DNA of 64,000 nucleotides, taken from the NCBI RefSeq assembly GCF_030848945.1, contig NZ_JANHAX010000007.1:186001-250000 (forward strand), given 5' to 3'. The position numbers and the translations under genes were made by a program. The notes under the pieces are model-generated. The model worked only from the letters and a program-made list of their open reading frames with translations. It did no database searches and was not told the origin of the DNA. Shown here in pieces: positions 36,568 to 45,071 of the stretch (the stretch's first letter is position 1; every line of letters starts with the position of its first letter). The DNA comes from Marimonas arenosa (lineage in GTDB: Bacteria > Pseudomonadota > Alphaproteobacteria > Rhodobacterales > Rhodobacteraceae).

Positions 36568-36645
36568 TGCGATGCGGATTCCTCGTGTCGTCCTGATCGG
36601 GGGGACATTACATGACAGCCTTTTGCACGCAAGGCGCGACTGTGT

Positions 36646-38433
36646 TCACGACGAGACCTGTTCGCGCAGGATCGACGAGGTCAGCGAGATCATCAGGTAG
36701 ATGCCGGCGAAGATCAGGAAGGCCAGAACCGTGTTCTCGAAGGCGCGCGGATAGGAGGGTTCCTGCGCCGCGATCGGTTGTACCGGGACGGTGAGATAGC
36801 GCACCTGCTTGCTGGCTTCGGCCTCGGCCGCCTTGGCAGCCTCGAGTGCCGATTGCAGGAACAGGTCGGCGGACTGAAGGTCGGCCTGGGCGATGGCGAT
36901 CTTGGCGGCACGGGCGGCAAGCGAGCCCTGGCCGTTCGATTCCTCGGTCATCTTGGCGTTCAGAGTTTCGAGCAGGGCGGTCAGCCGGCGCACGTCGCCC
37001 TGCGTGCCGTCGACCTTGGCGCGGTTGGGGCGCGGGTTGTCGAGCAGCGCGGCGAGATGGAGCTTCTTCTCCAGCAGCTCGGCCTCGTAGCCGGCGATCT
37101 GTTGGCGCAGAACGGCGAGCTGTTCGGCGGGATCGACGCCCTCGGTTTCCTGCAGCCGGATGAGTGCCTCCTGCGCGGCGCGGCGTTCGGCCTTGGCCTC
37201 TTCCAGGCGCTCGTCGGCCAGGCGCATCGAATCCTCACGCTTCTGGCGCGACAGTTCGTCGACGCGTTCCTCGGCGAATTTCACCAGCAGTGAGGCGTAG
37301 TTGAAGGCGACTTCAGGATTGGCGGCGACCACCTCCATCCGGACCACGCCTTCGGTGGGGTCGTAGCCGATCTTGACGTTCTTCTTATAGAGCTTGTGCA
37401 TCGCCTCGTTCGAGGCATCGGGGTCGAGCCGCTGGATTGGGTCGATGGAGGAGGCCGAGAAATGCGCGCGGTAACCGTATTCGGCATCGAGCCTGAGCAT
37501 CGCGTCCTTGGATTGCAGATAGGATTGCACGGCGATGCTGTCCTGGCTTGTGGCATAGTTGGACGGCAGAAGCCCGCGCATGCCGCCACCGCCGCCACCA
37601 TCGGCCTGGAGGATCAGGAATTCGGTATGGGTGGCATACATCGGCGTTGCCAGCACGAAATAGTACCAGCCGGCGATAATGGTCGGGACAAAGACAAAGG
37701 CCGAGAGCCGGCTGAACAGCAGGAACAGCTTGCGGCGGCGGCGCCGGGCGATGTCGCGTTGTATTTCGGTGATCTCGGCGGCGCGGCGCTCGGCCGGGGA
37801 CATCGTATCGGTCGAGGGCAGCCCGGCCTTGCCGAGCTGCACGGTCTGGGGCAATTGCACCCGGCCGGGATCGGGCGGGTTGCCGCCGGTATCGACCGGC
37901 AGCGGCGGGTCACCGCCGTCATGGCCACCGCCTTGACCGGCCTCGGTCGGAACCACCAGTTCGAGCATGTTGGCGCGCTGGAACGGGTCGATGCCGCGCA
38001 GGCGCAACTGGCGCACGGCGTCGAAATCCGAGATCGGCGCCAGACCGTGTTTCTGTGCCACGCGTCGGGCCATGCGCAACTGACGGCCGGTGAGGCCTTC
38101 GCGGCGGATCGAGTCGATATTGGTTTCGGCCCTGGTTTCGCGTGCCGAAGCGATGTCGGTGCTCCGGGGTGCGGGCCCGGCCTGTTCGGGGGCGGGCTGT
38201 TGTGTCGCCCGGGGCTCGGGCTGCCTTGCCTGATGCGTCGCGTTCGAAGCGGTGGCTGCCTGGTTCGCCGGGCGGGACGACGCGGTCGGGCGGGTCAGGG
38301 TGGTGGCGGTCACCGGCTGCGACGGTTTCGTCGTCGCGTCCGGGCTGCTGCCGGCCGCGGATGCCATGCCTGCGCCATCCGCTGGCGTGGTGCGTCGGAT
38401 GCGGAATTTCCTAGCCTTGGGTTTGGTAGTCAT
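36646..38433 (-). CDS. KpsE/Wzz-type capsule polysaccharide export protein with long cytoplasmic extension
   Basis: A 595-residue protein. Residues 1-235 are cytoplasmic: a Thr/Pro/Ala-rich low-complexity stretch to about 100, then a conserved-looking RREGLTGRQLRMARRVAQKH helix, then a Gly/Pro linker. A membrane helix at about 236-262 leads to a large periplasmic region with coiled coil (about 370-500). A final helix ends near the C-terminus. This is the PCP/BexC/KpsE topology that couples the ABC exporter to the outer-membrane channel. It overlaps kpsT by 23 bases. Normal family members lack the 200-residue lead. Confidence 0.82.
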   Translation of the reverse strand: MTTKPKARKFRIRRTTPADGAGMASAAGSSPDATTKPSQPVTATTLTRPTASSRPANQAATASNATHQARQPEPRATQQPAPEQAGPAPRSTDIASARETRAETNIDSIRREGLTGRQLRMARRVAQKHGLAPISDFDAVRQLRLRGIDPFQRANMLELVVPTEAGQGGGHDGGDPPLPVDTGGNPPDPGRVQLPQTVQLGKAGLPSTDTMSPAERRAAEITEIQRDIARRRRRKLFLLFSRLSAFVFVPTIIAGWYYFVLATPMYATHTEFLILQADGGGGGGMRGLLPSNYATSQDSIAVQSYLQSKDAMLRLDAEYGYRAHFSASSIDPIQRLDPDASNEAMHKLYKKNVKIGYDPTEGVVRMEVVAANPEVAFNYASLLVKFAEERVDELSRQKREDSMRLADERLEEAKAERRAAQEALIRLQETEGVDPAEQLAVLRQQIAGYEAELLEKKLHLAALLDNPRPNRAKVDGTQGDVRRLTALLETLNAKMTEESNGQGSLAARAAKIAIAQADLQSADLFLQSALEAAKAAEAEASKQVRYLTVPVQPIAAQEPSYPRAFENTVLAFLIFAGIYLMISLTSSILREQVSS

Positions 38434-39070
38434 AGAGATGTTTCGCTTCTTCCAAGGTGTCGAACATGTGCAGTTTGCCGTCGAGCAGCACGGCGGCCGA
38501 ACTGGCGAACTGTTCGAGTGTCTGCGGGCTGTGCGAGACGATCACAACGGTGGTGGTGCGCAGCCGATCGCGCAAAATGTCGCCGGCTTTCCTGTTGAAT
38601 TCGACATCGGTCGAACCGGGCATGCCTTCATCGATCAGGTACATGTCAAAATCGAGCGCCAGCATCAGCGCAAACGAGAACCGCGCCCGCATCCCCGAGG
38701 AATAGGTGCCCAGCGGCTGGTCGAAATATTCGCCCAGCCCGCAGAGCCAGCGGCAGTAGGCTTCGACATAATCGGGATCGAGCCCATAGAGACGCGCGAT
38801 GTAGCGCGAGTTTTCGACCGCCGAATGCTTGCCGACGACGCCGCCCATGAAGCCCAGCGGGAAGGAGATGCGGCAACCACGGCGGATCTCGCCCTCGTCG
38901 GGTTTTTCGAGCCCGGCCATCATGTTGATGAGCGTGGTCTTGCCGGTGCCATTGGGCGCCAGAATCCCGATAGAGCGGCCAAGCTCGACGCGGAAGGAAA
39001 CCCGGTCAAGGATCACCTTGCGCTGCGAGCCCGTCCAGAAGGACTTGCTGACATTTTCAAACTCGAGCAT
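38411..39070 (-). CDS. Capsule polysaccharide ABC exporter ATP-binding protein (KpsT type)
   Basis: A 219-residue ABC ATPase. It has Walker A APNGTGKTTLIN at about residues 38-49, the signature YSSGMRARFSFALML, Walker B MYLIDEGMPGST and the switch histidine in VIVSHSPQTL. The short length and the IDEGM(P)G wording are typical of KpsT/BexA/CtrD. It should work with a KpsM permease, which is not in this window. It starts the kpsT-kpsE run, divergent from the Mrp operon. Confidence 0.9.
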   Translation of the reverse strand: MLEFENVSKSFWTGSQRKVILDRVSFRVELGRSIGILAPNGTGKTTLINMMAGLEKPDEGEIRRGCRISFPLGFMGGVVGKHSAVENSRYIARLYGLDPDYVEAYCRWLCGLGEYFDQPLGTYSSGMRARFSFALMLALDFDMYLIDEGMPGSTDVEFNRKAGDILRDRLRTTTVVIVSHSPQTLEQFASSAAVLLDGKLHMFDTLEEAKHLYDYQTQG

Positions 39071-39402
39071 TTCGTGCTCCGGCTCTGCTCTGCCACCCTC
39101 TTTAGCGGGGTTTCCTTAAGGCAAGATTTGCCTCGGTTCCAATCATTATGACGGAATGGGTCCTCTTATTACAACGGGATACGGCAAAATTGTGTCTTGG
39201 CCGTTGAAAAATGGCCCAGAGGGACCGGTGTAGCGATTGCCACGGCGGTGGCAGACGCCGCGATGCGGCGAGCATGGCTGGCAAAAGCCGAGCACCGGTT
39301 GTTGTCTTCCGGTGCCGCCGCGTGTACCAAAACCTGTAAAGAAAGAACGGGGACACAGCGGGTTCCGGCGCCGAGCGCCGCCCGCCCAACAGGGAGCTGA
39401 TA
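39071..39402. other. 332-base divergent intergenic region (kpsT / Mrp operon) with three hairpins
   Basis: No convincing gene is seen. On the Mrp side there are three successive inverted repeats: GCCAC/GTGGC at 39239-39252, CGCCGC/GCGGCG at 39256-39270, and GCACCGG/CCGGTGC at 39292-39315. They precede the TTG start of mnhE (39403) and its AGGGAG site. They could form a structured 5' leader. Promoters for both operons are expected here, but none stands out. Confidence 0.5.
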
Positions 39403-39876
39403 TTGCGGATCATCGGCGCATTTGTCGTTCTTGTCGTGCTATGGCTGCTGCTGTCGGGCATCTACACACCGATGATCGTCGGACTTGGCGTGGCCTCGGC
39501 CGGGCTTGCGGTACTGGTGGTGCGGCGGATGGACCTGGTAGACAGCGACCCGGTTGAGCTGGCGCTCAAGCCGCTGGGTTTTCCACTGTATCTTTTTTGG
39601 CTTCTGGGCGAAATCGCCAAGGCCAACTGGGCGGTCACGCGGATCATCCTGGCGGCGCAGATGCCGATCAGGCAGCATCTGTTCGCGGTTCAGGTGACCC
39701 AGAAGACCGATCTGGGGCAAGTGATCTTTGCCAATTCGATCACGCTGACGCCGGGTACGATCACGGTCGAAACCGAGCCCGAGCGGTTCCTGGTGCATGC
39801 CGTGGCCTATACGCCTGGCACGATCGGAGAACTGACCGAGATGGATCGGCGCGTCAGCGCGGCGGAGGCCGTGTGA
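39403..39876 (+). CDS. mnhE: Mrp-type cation/proton antiporter subunit E
   Basis: A 157-residue protein from a TTG start (AGGGAG site about 10 bases upstream; no ATG fits the N-terminus). Two hydrophobic N-terminal segments are followed by FPLYLFWLLGEIAKANWAVTRIIL and FANSITLTPGTITVETEPERFLVH, the MnhE/PhaE signature. MrpE is a small membrane subunit needed for complex assembly. Its stop overlaps the next start by one base (TGATG). Confidence 0.92.
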   Translation: MRIIGAFVVLVVLWLLLSGIYTPMIVGLGVASAGLAVLVVRRMDLVDSDPVELALKPLGFPLYLFWLLGEIAKANWAVTRIILAAQMPIRQHLFAVQVTQKTDLGQVIFANSITLTPGTITVETEPERFLVHAVAYTPGTIGELTEMDRRVSAAEAV

Positions 39877-40169
39877 TGTTCGTTGTCGCCACTATCATGA
39901 TCATACTGGGGATGGTGCTGACGCTGATGCGGTTGTTCGGCGGCCCCACGGTGTATGACCGGGTGCTGGCGGTGAACCTGTTCGGCACGCTGACGGTGCT
40001 CCTGATCGCGGTGAAGGGGTTCCTGTCGGGACGGCCGGATTTCCTTGATATCGCTTTGCTTTACGCTTTGATCAACTTCGTCGGCACGATCGCGGTGCTG
40101 AAGTTCTTCCGCTATCGCGCGATCGGCGATTACGCCCGCACGCGGGATGACGAGGAGGAGCAGTCATGA
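39876..40169 (+). CDS. mnhF: Mrp-type antiporter subunit F
   Basis: A 97-residue protein with three predicted helices. It starts MFVVATIMIILGMVLTLMRL, then GGPTVYDRVLAVNLFGTLTV and DFLDIALLYALINFVGTIAVL, which is typical MrpF. The start overlaps the mnhE stop by one base and the end overlaps mnhG by 4 bases. Confidence 0.93.
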   Translation: MFVVATIMIILGMVLTLMRLFGGPTVYDRVLAVNLFGTLTVLLIAVKGFLSGRPDFLDIALLYALINFVGTIAVLKFFRYRAIGDYARTRDDEEEQS

Positions 40170-40573
40170 GCACCGCGGCGCTGATCCAGGAAGTGCTGAG
40201 CTGGGTGCTGGTCGTGAGCGGTGCGTTCTTCGCACTGGTCGGCGCCTTCGGGACCTGGCGGCTTCCCGATTTCTGGTCGCGGCTACATGCCGCTTCGGTC
40301 ACCGACAGCGCCGGGATGATCCTGTTGATCGCGGGCATGTGCCTGCAGTCGGGATTGACGCTGGTGACGGTCAAGCTGATCGTGATCGGCATTTTCCTGT
40401 TCATCACCGGGCCGACGGCGACCCACGCGGTGGCCAACGCGGCGCTGGTCTCTGGGCTGCGCCCGCGCGAGGCCGAAGGGCTGATCGCCGCCGAGCCGGA
40501 GCCGCTGACCGTGGCGGGCGGCGCGGAAGGTGACGCCGAGGGCACGAGAAAAGAAACGGCAGGTGCGGCATAG
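40166..40573 (+). CDS. mnhG: Mrp-type antiporter subunit G
   Basis: A 135-residue protein with three helices. GAFFALVGAFGTWRLPDFWSRL followed by HAASVTDSAGMILLIAGM is the MrpG/MnhG signature. ITGPTATHAVANAAL closes the family core at about residue 95. The C-terminal ~35 residues are a soluble tail. The start overlaps mnhF by 4 bases. Confidence 0.93.
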   Translation: MSTAALIQEVLSWVLVVSGAFFALVGAFGTWRLPDFWSRLHAASVTDSAGMILLIAGMCLQSGLTLVTVKLIVIGIFLFITGPTATHAVANAALVSGLRPREAEGLIAAEPEPLTVAGGAEGDAEGTRKETAGAA

Positions 40574-40602
40574 AGACTTTCATCGATATCGCGCTGTTCA
40601 CC

Positions 40603-41136
40603 ATGCTGGTGATGACCGCGCTGGCGATCGTCCGGACCCGGCGGCTGTTCGCCACGGCGATGCTGTCGGGTGTGTTCAGCCTGCTGTCGGCACAGCTTTT
40701 CGTGGTGCTCGACGCGGTCGATGTGGCCTTTACCGAGGCGGCGGTCGGAGCAGGTATTTCGACCGTGCTGATGCTGGGCACGCTGGCCTTGACCGGCCGG
40801 GTCGAGAAACGCTCGACCCATTCGCCTTTCCTGCCGCTGCTGGTGGTCGGGATGACCGGGGCGGTGCTGATCTACGGCACGCTGGACATGCCCAATTTCG
40901 GTGCTGCGGACGCGCCGGCGCAGACCCATGTGTCGCCTGATTATCTCGAGCGCAGCCCACACGAGATTGGCGTGCCCAATGTGGTGACGGCAGTGCTGGC
41001 GAGCTACCGCGGCTTTGACACGCTGGGTGAGACGGCGGTGGTGTTCACTGCCGGGATCGGGGTGCTGTTCCTGATCAGCGCGCTGCGCCGGCGGCGCGAG
41101 ACGGGCGACAGCGGAAACGACAGGAAAGGGGCGTGA
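40603..41136 (+). CDS. MbhD/MbhE-like protein equal to the C-terminal part of MrpA
   Basis: 177 residues from the first ATG. The first half has TALAIVRTRRLFATAMLSGV and AVDVAFTEAAVGAGISTVL (MbhD/DUF4040). The second half has GVPNVVTAVLASYRGFDTLG and ETAVVFTAGIGVLFLIS (MbhE, MrpA C-terminal). The first ATG removes the expected MEFIxDI-like start. The codon series from an ATA at 40570 (overlapping the mnhG stop as ATAG) would restore it, so initiation at ATA is possible. No ribosome site precedes 40603. It supplies the part of MrpA that links to B, C and G. Confidence 0.85.
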   Translation: MLVMTALAIVRTRRLFATAMLSGVFSLLSAQLFVVLDAVDVAFTEAAVGAGISTVLMLGTLALTGRVEKRSTHSPFLPLLVVGMTGAVLIYGTLDMPNFGAADAPAQTHVSPDYLERSPHEIGVPNVVTAVLASYRGFDTLGETAVVFTAGIGVLFLISALRRRRETGDSGNDRKGA

Positions 41137-41137
41137 G

Positions 41138-41578
41138 ATGCGGCACCACCTGATCCTGCGGGTCGTGACCAAGCTGCTGGTCGGCGCGATCATCCTGTTC
41201 GCCCTTTACGTCCAGTTCCACGGCGATTTCTCGCCGGGCGGCGGGTTCCAGGCGGGGGTGATCATGGCAGTGGCTTTCATCATCTATGGAGTGGTGTTCA
41301 GCCTGCGTCAGGCACAACGCGTGTTCCCGCCCTGGCTGGTGCACAAGTTGCTGGCGCTGGGCGTGCTGATCTATGCCTTCACCGGTTTGGTCAGCATGGC
41401 GCTGGGCTATGAATACCTGAACTACGGCGCCTTTACTCCGCATCATCCCGAGCACGGCCAGCACTGGGGTATCTTGATCGTCGAACTGGGCGTTGGCGTC
41501 ACCGTGACCGGCGTGATGGTGGCGATCTACTATGCGTTTGCCGCGCGGCCCCCGACGATCAGCGACAAGGATTGGTGA
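41138..41578 (+). CDS. mnhB: Mrp-type antiporter subunit B
   Basis: A 146-residue protein with four helices. LRVVTKLLVGAIILFALYVQF, then FHGDFSPGGGFQAGVIMAVAF, is the classical MnhB (MrpB C-terminal-domain) signature. It ends with a short polar tail. It starts one base after the stop of the MbhD/E-like gene. Confidence 0.93.
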   Translation: MRHHLILRVVTKLLVGAIILFALYVQFHGDFSPGGGFQAGVIMAVAFIIYGVVFSLRQAQRVFPPWLVHKLLALGVLIYAFTGLVSMALGYEYLNYGAFTPHHPEHGQHWGILIVELGVGVTVTGVMVAIYYAFAARPPTISDKDW

Positions 41579-41580
41579 GC

Positions 41581-42015
41581 ATGGCTGCCTTCACGCTTGA
41601 ATTCATTGTTGGTCACGTCAACTACTGGCTGTTTACGGTCCTGATGATGACCGGGCTCTATATCGTCGTGGCCAAGGGCAATCTGGTGAAGAAGATCGTT
41701 GGGCTCAACGTGTTCCAGACCTCGGTCTTCATGCTCTACATCTCGATGGGCAAGGTCACCGGGGGCACTGCGCCGATCTTCCCGACAGACATGCAGATCG
41801 ACCCGGATACGGTCTATTCCAACCCGCTGCCGCATGTGTTGATCCTAACGGCGATCGTGGTGGGGGTCGCCACCACCTCGTTGGGGCTGGCGCTGATCGT
41901 GCGGATCCAGGAGCAGTTCGGCACCATCGAGGAGGACGAACTCCTGGAGATCGAAAAGGCGATGGCGGCCGAGGACACCCGCCTGCACGGCGAAGCCATG
42001 GGCGGACTGGCCTGA
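41581..42015 (+). CDS. mnhC: Mrp-type antiporter subunit C (NuoK-like)
   Basis: A 144-residue protein with three helices. It has YWLFTVLMMTGLYIVVAKGN, then GLNVFQTSVFMLYISMGKV, and PLPHVLILTAIVVGVATTSL, matching MrpC/NuoK. The ATG at 41581 follows the mnhB stop by 2 bases. Its own stop overlaps the next ATG by one base. Confidence 0.93.
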   Translation: MAAFTLEFIVGHVNYWLFTVLMMTGLYIVVAKGNLVKKIVGLNVFQTSVFMLYISMGKVTGGTAPIFPTDMQIDPDTVYSNPLPHVLILTAIVVGVATTSLGLALIVRIQEQFGTIEEDELLEIEKAMAAEDTRLHGEAMGGLA

Positions 42016-43601
42016 TGGCGGCGGGCAGAGCGACCAACGCGGCGGAACCGGGGGCGGCGCAGGACGCCGGTCATGCGGTCGAGCATGTGGCGCTGACGCT
42101 GGCCGACCAGTTGCCGATGCTGCTGATCCTGGTGCCGTTGGTGGCGGCGCCGCTGATCGTGCTGCTGGGGTCGCGCCGGCTGGCCTGGCCGCTGGCCTAT
42201 GGCGCGGCGACGGCCAGTTTCGTGATGGCGGTTTTTCTCTTGATGCGGGTTATCGGCGGCGAGGTGATCTCGTACCACATCGGCGGCTGGGCGCCGCCGT
42301 TGGGGATCGAATACCGGGTCGATTCCGCCAACGCCTTCGTGCTCTTCCTGGTGACCGGAATCGCTACGGTGGTGCTGCCTTACGCCCGCACCAGCGTCGC
42401 GGCCGAGGTCGACGGGCAGCACGGAACGCTGTTCTATGCCATGTTCCTGTTGTGCTTCACCGGACTTCTGGGCGTGGTGATCACCGGCGATGCATTCAAC
42501 GTCTTCGTCTTTCTCGAGATCTCGTCGCTCAGTACCTATGTGCTGATCGCCGCCGGCGCGGTGCGCGATCGCCGGGCGCTGACGGCAGCCTATGACTATC
42601 TGATCATGGGCACGATCGGTGCGACGTTCTTCGTCATCGGCCTGGGTCTGTTGTACATGGCCACGGGCACGCTCAACATGGCTGACATCGCCGAGCGGAT
42701 CGCGGATCAGACCGGTAACCGCACGGTGCGGGCGGCCTTCGCCTTCATCGTGGTCGGCGTCGGGCTCAAGGCGGCGATCTATCCGCTGCACCTGTGGCTG
42801 CCCAACGCCTATACCTATGCGCCCTCGGCGGTGACCGCCTTCCTGGCGGCGACCGCCACCAAGGTGGCGATCTACGTGCTCATGCGGTTCATGTTTTCGG
42901 TGTTCCAGCCGCTCTATCTGGTCGAAGTCAAGACGCTGGAATTCATCATCATTCCGCTGGCTCTGCTGGCGATGTTCGCGGCTTCGGTCATCGCCATCTT
43001 CCAGACCGACCTGAAGCGGCTGCTGGCCTATTCCAGCCTGGCGCAGATCGGTTACATGCTGCTGGGGATAGGATTTTTGAGCGAGACTGGGCTGACGGCG
43101 GCGATCGCACATCTGTTCAACCACGGCATCACCAAGGCGGCGTTGTTCATGGGCGTGGGCGCCCTGGTGCTGCGGTTCGGCAATTCCTATTGCGACGGGG
43201 TGGCCGGGGCGGGCCGCACCATGCCCTGGACCTCGGCCGCGATGGTGATCGGGGGGCTGAGCCTGATCGGGGTGCCGGGCACGGCCGGGTTCATATCGAA
43301 ATGGGTACTGGTGCAGGGCGCGCTGGAGGCCGGCTGGTGGCCGGTGGCGATGCTGATCGTACTCAGCTCGTTGCTGGCGGTGGTCTATGTCTGGCGCATG
43401 ATCGAAACCCTCTACCTGCAGCCGGCGCCGGAGCGGGCAGCGGCGGGCGAAGCGCCGCTGTCGATGCTGGTGCCGATGTGGCTGATGGCCTTGGCCTGCA
43501 TCTGGTTCGGGCTCAATACCGAACTTACGCTGGGTGCGTCGCTGAGCGCGGCCAAGGGGTTCATGGCCGGCTCGCCGGGCCTGATACTGGCGGGGCACTG
43601 A
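42015..43601 (+). CDS. Mrp antiporter large subunit D-type (NuoL/M/N-like), first copy
   Basis: A 528-residue protein with about 14 helices and a proton-conducting antiporter domain. It has VFVFLEISSLSTYVLIAAGA (helix with the conserved Glu), AIYPLHLWLPNAYTYAPSAV with the conserved Lys upstream, LLAYSSLAQIGYMLLGIGFL and LFNHGITKAALFMGVGAL. This is normal MrpD content. It is the first of three large paralogues in the operon. Confidence 0.92.
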   Translation: MAAGRATNAAEPGAAQDAGHAVEHVALTLADQLPMLLILVPLVAAPLIVLLGSRRLAWPLAYGAATASFVMAVFLLMRVIGGEVISYHIGGWAPPLGIEYRVDSANAFVLFLVTGIATVVLPYARTSVAAEVDGQHGTLFYAMFLLCFTGLLGVVITGDAFNVFVFLEISSLSTYVLIAAGAVRDRRALTAAYDYLIMGTIGATFFVIGLGLLYMATGTLNMADIAERIADQTGNRTVRAAFAFIVVGVGLKAAIYPLHLWLPNAYTYAPSAVTAFLAATATKVAIYVLMRFMFSVFQPLYLVEVKTLEFIIIPLALLAMFAASVIAIFQTDLKRLLAYSSLAQIGYMLLGIGFLSETGLTAAIAHLFNHGITKAALFMGVGALVLRFGNSYCDGVAGAGRTMPWTSAAMVIGGLSLIGVPGTAGFISKWVLVQGALEAGWWPVAMLIVLSSLLAVVYVWRMIETLYLQPAPERAAAGEAPLSMLVPMWLMALACIWFGLNTELTLGASLSAAKGFMAGSPGLILAGH

Positions 43602-43602
43602 A

Positions 43603-45060
43603 ATGGATACCTGGACGGCCATAGCGCTTTCGATGCTGATCCCAACGGCGGCGATGGTGCTGAACCTGCTGCTGCGCGACCGGCCCAACCTGCGTGACGG
43701 CATGACGCTCGCGGCCGCAGTGCTGACCTTCCTCTGCGTGCTGGTCGTGCTGGGTAACGAAGGCAGCGGCACGACCGAAAAAATGGTGCTGAGCGAGGTG
43801 ATGCCGGGGATCGAGCTTGCCTTCCATGTCGAGCCGCTGGGCCTGATGTTCGCGCTGATCGCATCGGGCTTGTGGATCGTCACGCATCTCTACGGTATCG
43901 GCTACATGCGCGGCAATTCGGAGAAGAACCACGCCCGGTTCTTCGCGGCGTTTTCACTGGCGATCGCCAGCACTATGGGCGTGGCCTTTTCAGCCAACAT
44001 GTTCACGTTGTTCCTGTTCTATGAACTGCTGACGGTATCGACCTACCCGCTGGTCGCGCACAAGGGTACGCCCGAGGCCATTCGCGGGGCGCGGACCTAT
44101 CTGGGGATTCTCATCGGCACGTCGATCGGGTTGCAGCTGGTGGCGGTGATCTGGACCTGGAATTTGACCGGGACGCTGGACTTCGAGCTGGGCGGCATTC
44201 TCGAAGGTCACGTGGCAGGGATGATGGTGCCGGTTCTGCTGGGGCTCTACGCCTTCGGCATCGGCAAGGCGGCGTTGATGCCGTTCCACCGCTGGCTGCC
44301 GGCGGCGATGGTGGCACCGACGCCGGTATCGGCGCTGCTGCACGCTGTGGCGGTGGTGAAGGCCGGGGTTTTCACCATGCTGAAGGTCGGCGTCTATGTC
44401 TTCGGAATCGACTTCCTGGCCGAGACGGGGGCCAGCGACTGGCTGATGTGGCTGGCCGCGTTCTCGATTGTCGCCGCCTCGGTGGTGGCGCTGACCAAGG
44501 ATAACCTCAAGGCGCGGCTGGCCTATTCGACGGTCAGCCAGCTGAGTTACATCACGCTGGGCATGGCGCTGGCAACGTCGATGGGGGTGATCGGCGGTGG
44601 CATGCATATCGCGATGCACGCGATGGGCAAGATCACTTTGTTCATGTGCGCGGGCTCGATCTATGTCGCCACGCATCGCACCGAGATCAGCCAGATGACC
44701 GGGCTGGGCCGGGCGATGCCGGTGACGTTCTTCGCCTTCCTGATCGGGGCCCTGTCGATCATCGGCCTGCCGCCGCTGGGAGGGTCGTGGAGCAAGTGGC
44801 TGTTGATCATGGGGGCCGCCGATACCCAGGAGTGGGTGATGATCGGGGTGCTGATGGTGTCGTCTCTGCTGAACGTGGCTTACCTGCTGCCGCTGGTGGG
44901 CAAGGGCTTCTTCCTGCGCGGAAACGAGACGCAGGACCAATGGGGCGAGGCCGGGTTGCTGGTCTGGCTGCCGCCCTTGATCACCGCGCTGGGTTGTCTG
45001 GTGCTGTTTTTCTATGCCGGCGCGCTTCAGGCGTTCCTGATGCCGCTGGTGACGAAATGA
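43603..45060 (+). CDS. Mrp antiporter large subunit D-type (NuoL/M/N-like), second copy
   Basis: A 485-residue paralogue. It has FLFYELLTVSTYPLVAHKGT (conserved Glu helix), KAALMPFHRWLPAAMVAPTP, LKARLAYSTVSQLSYITLGM and HAMGKITLFMCAGSIYVATH. It lies one base after the first large subunit. Two adjacent D-type subunits, as in group-3-like Mrp or Mbh-related systems, stand in for the large N-terminal part of MrpA. Confidence 0.9.
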   Translation: MDTWTAIALSMLIPTAAMVLNLLLRDRPNLRDGMTLAAAVLTFLCVLVVLGNEGSGTTEKMVLSEVMPGIELAFHVEPLGLMFALIASGLWIVTHLYGIGYMRGNSEKNHARFFAAFSLAIASTMGVAFSANMFTLFLFYELLTVSTYPLVAHKGTPEAIRGARTYLGILIGTSIGLQLVAVIWTWNLTGTLDFELGGILEGHVAGMMVPVLLGLYAFGIGKAALMPFHRWLPAAMVAPTPVSALLHAVAVVKAGVFTMLKVGVYVFGIDFLAETGASDWLMWLAAFSIVAASVVALTKDNLKARLAYSTVSQLSYITLGMALATSMGVIGGGMHIAMHAMGKITLFMCAGSIYVATHRTEISQMTGLGRAMPVTFFAFLIGALSIIGLPPLGGSWSKWLLIMGAADTQEWVMIGVLMVSSLLNVAYLLPLVGKGFFLRGNETQDQWGEAGLLVWLPPLITALGCLVLFFYAGALQAFLMPLVTK

Positions 45061-45071
45061 CGGAGGGGGAA

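Noticed and set aside
39239..39315. A mini-ykkC or other named riboswitch
   Set aside because: The loops (GGCG, GAT and a 10-base loop) do not carry the ACGR or other motifs of a named class.
39102..39461. A 119-codon minus-strand frame between kpsT and mnhE
   Set aside because: It has no ribosome site and no recognisable motif, and it overlaps the supported mnhE start and leader hairpins.
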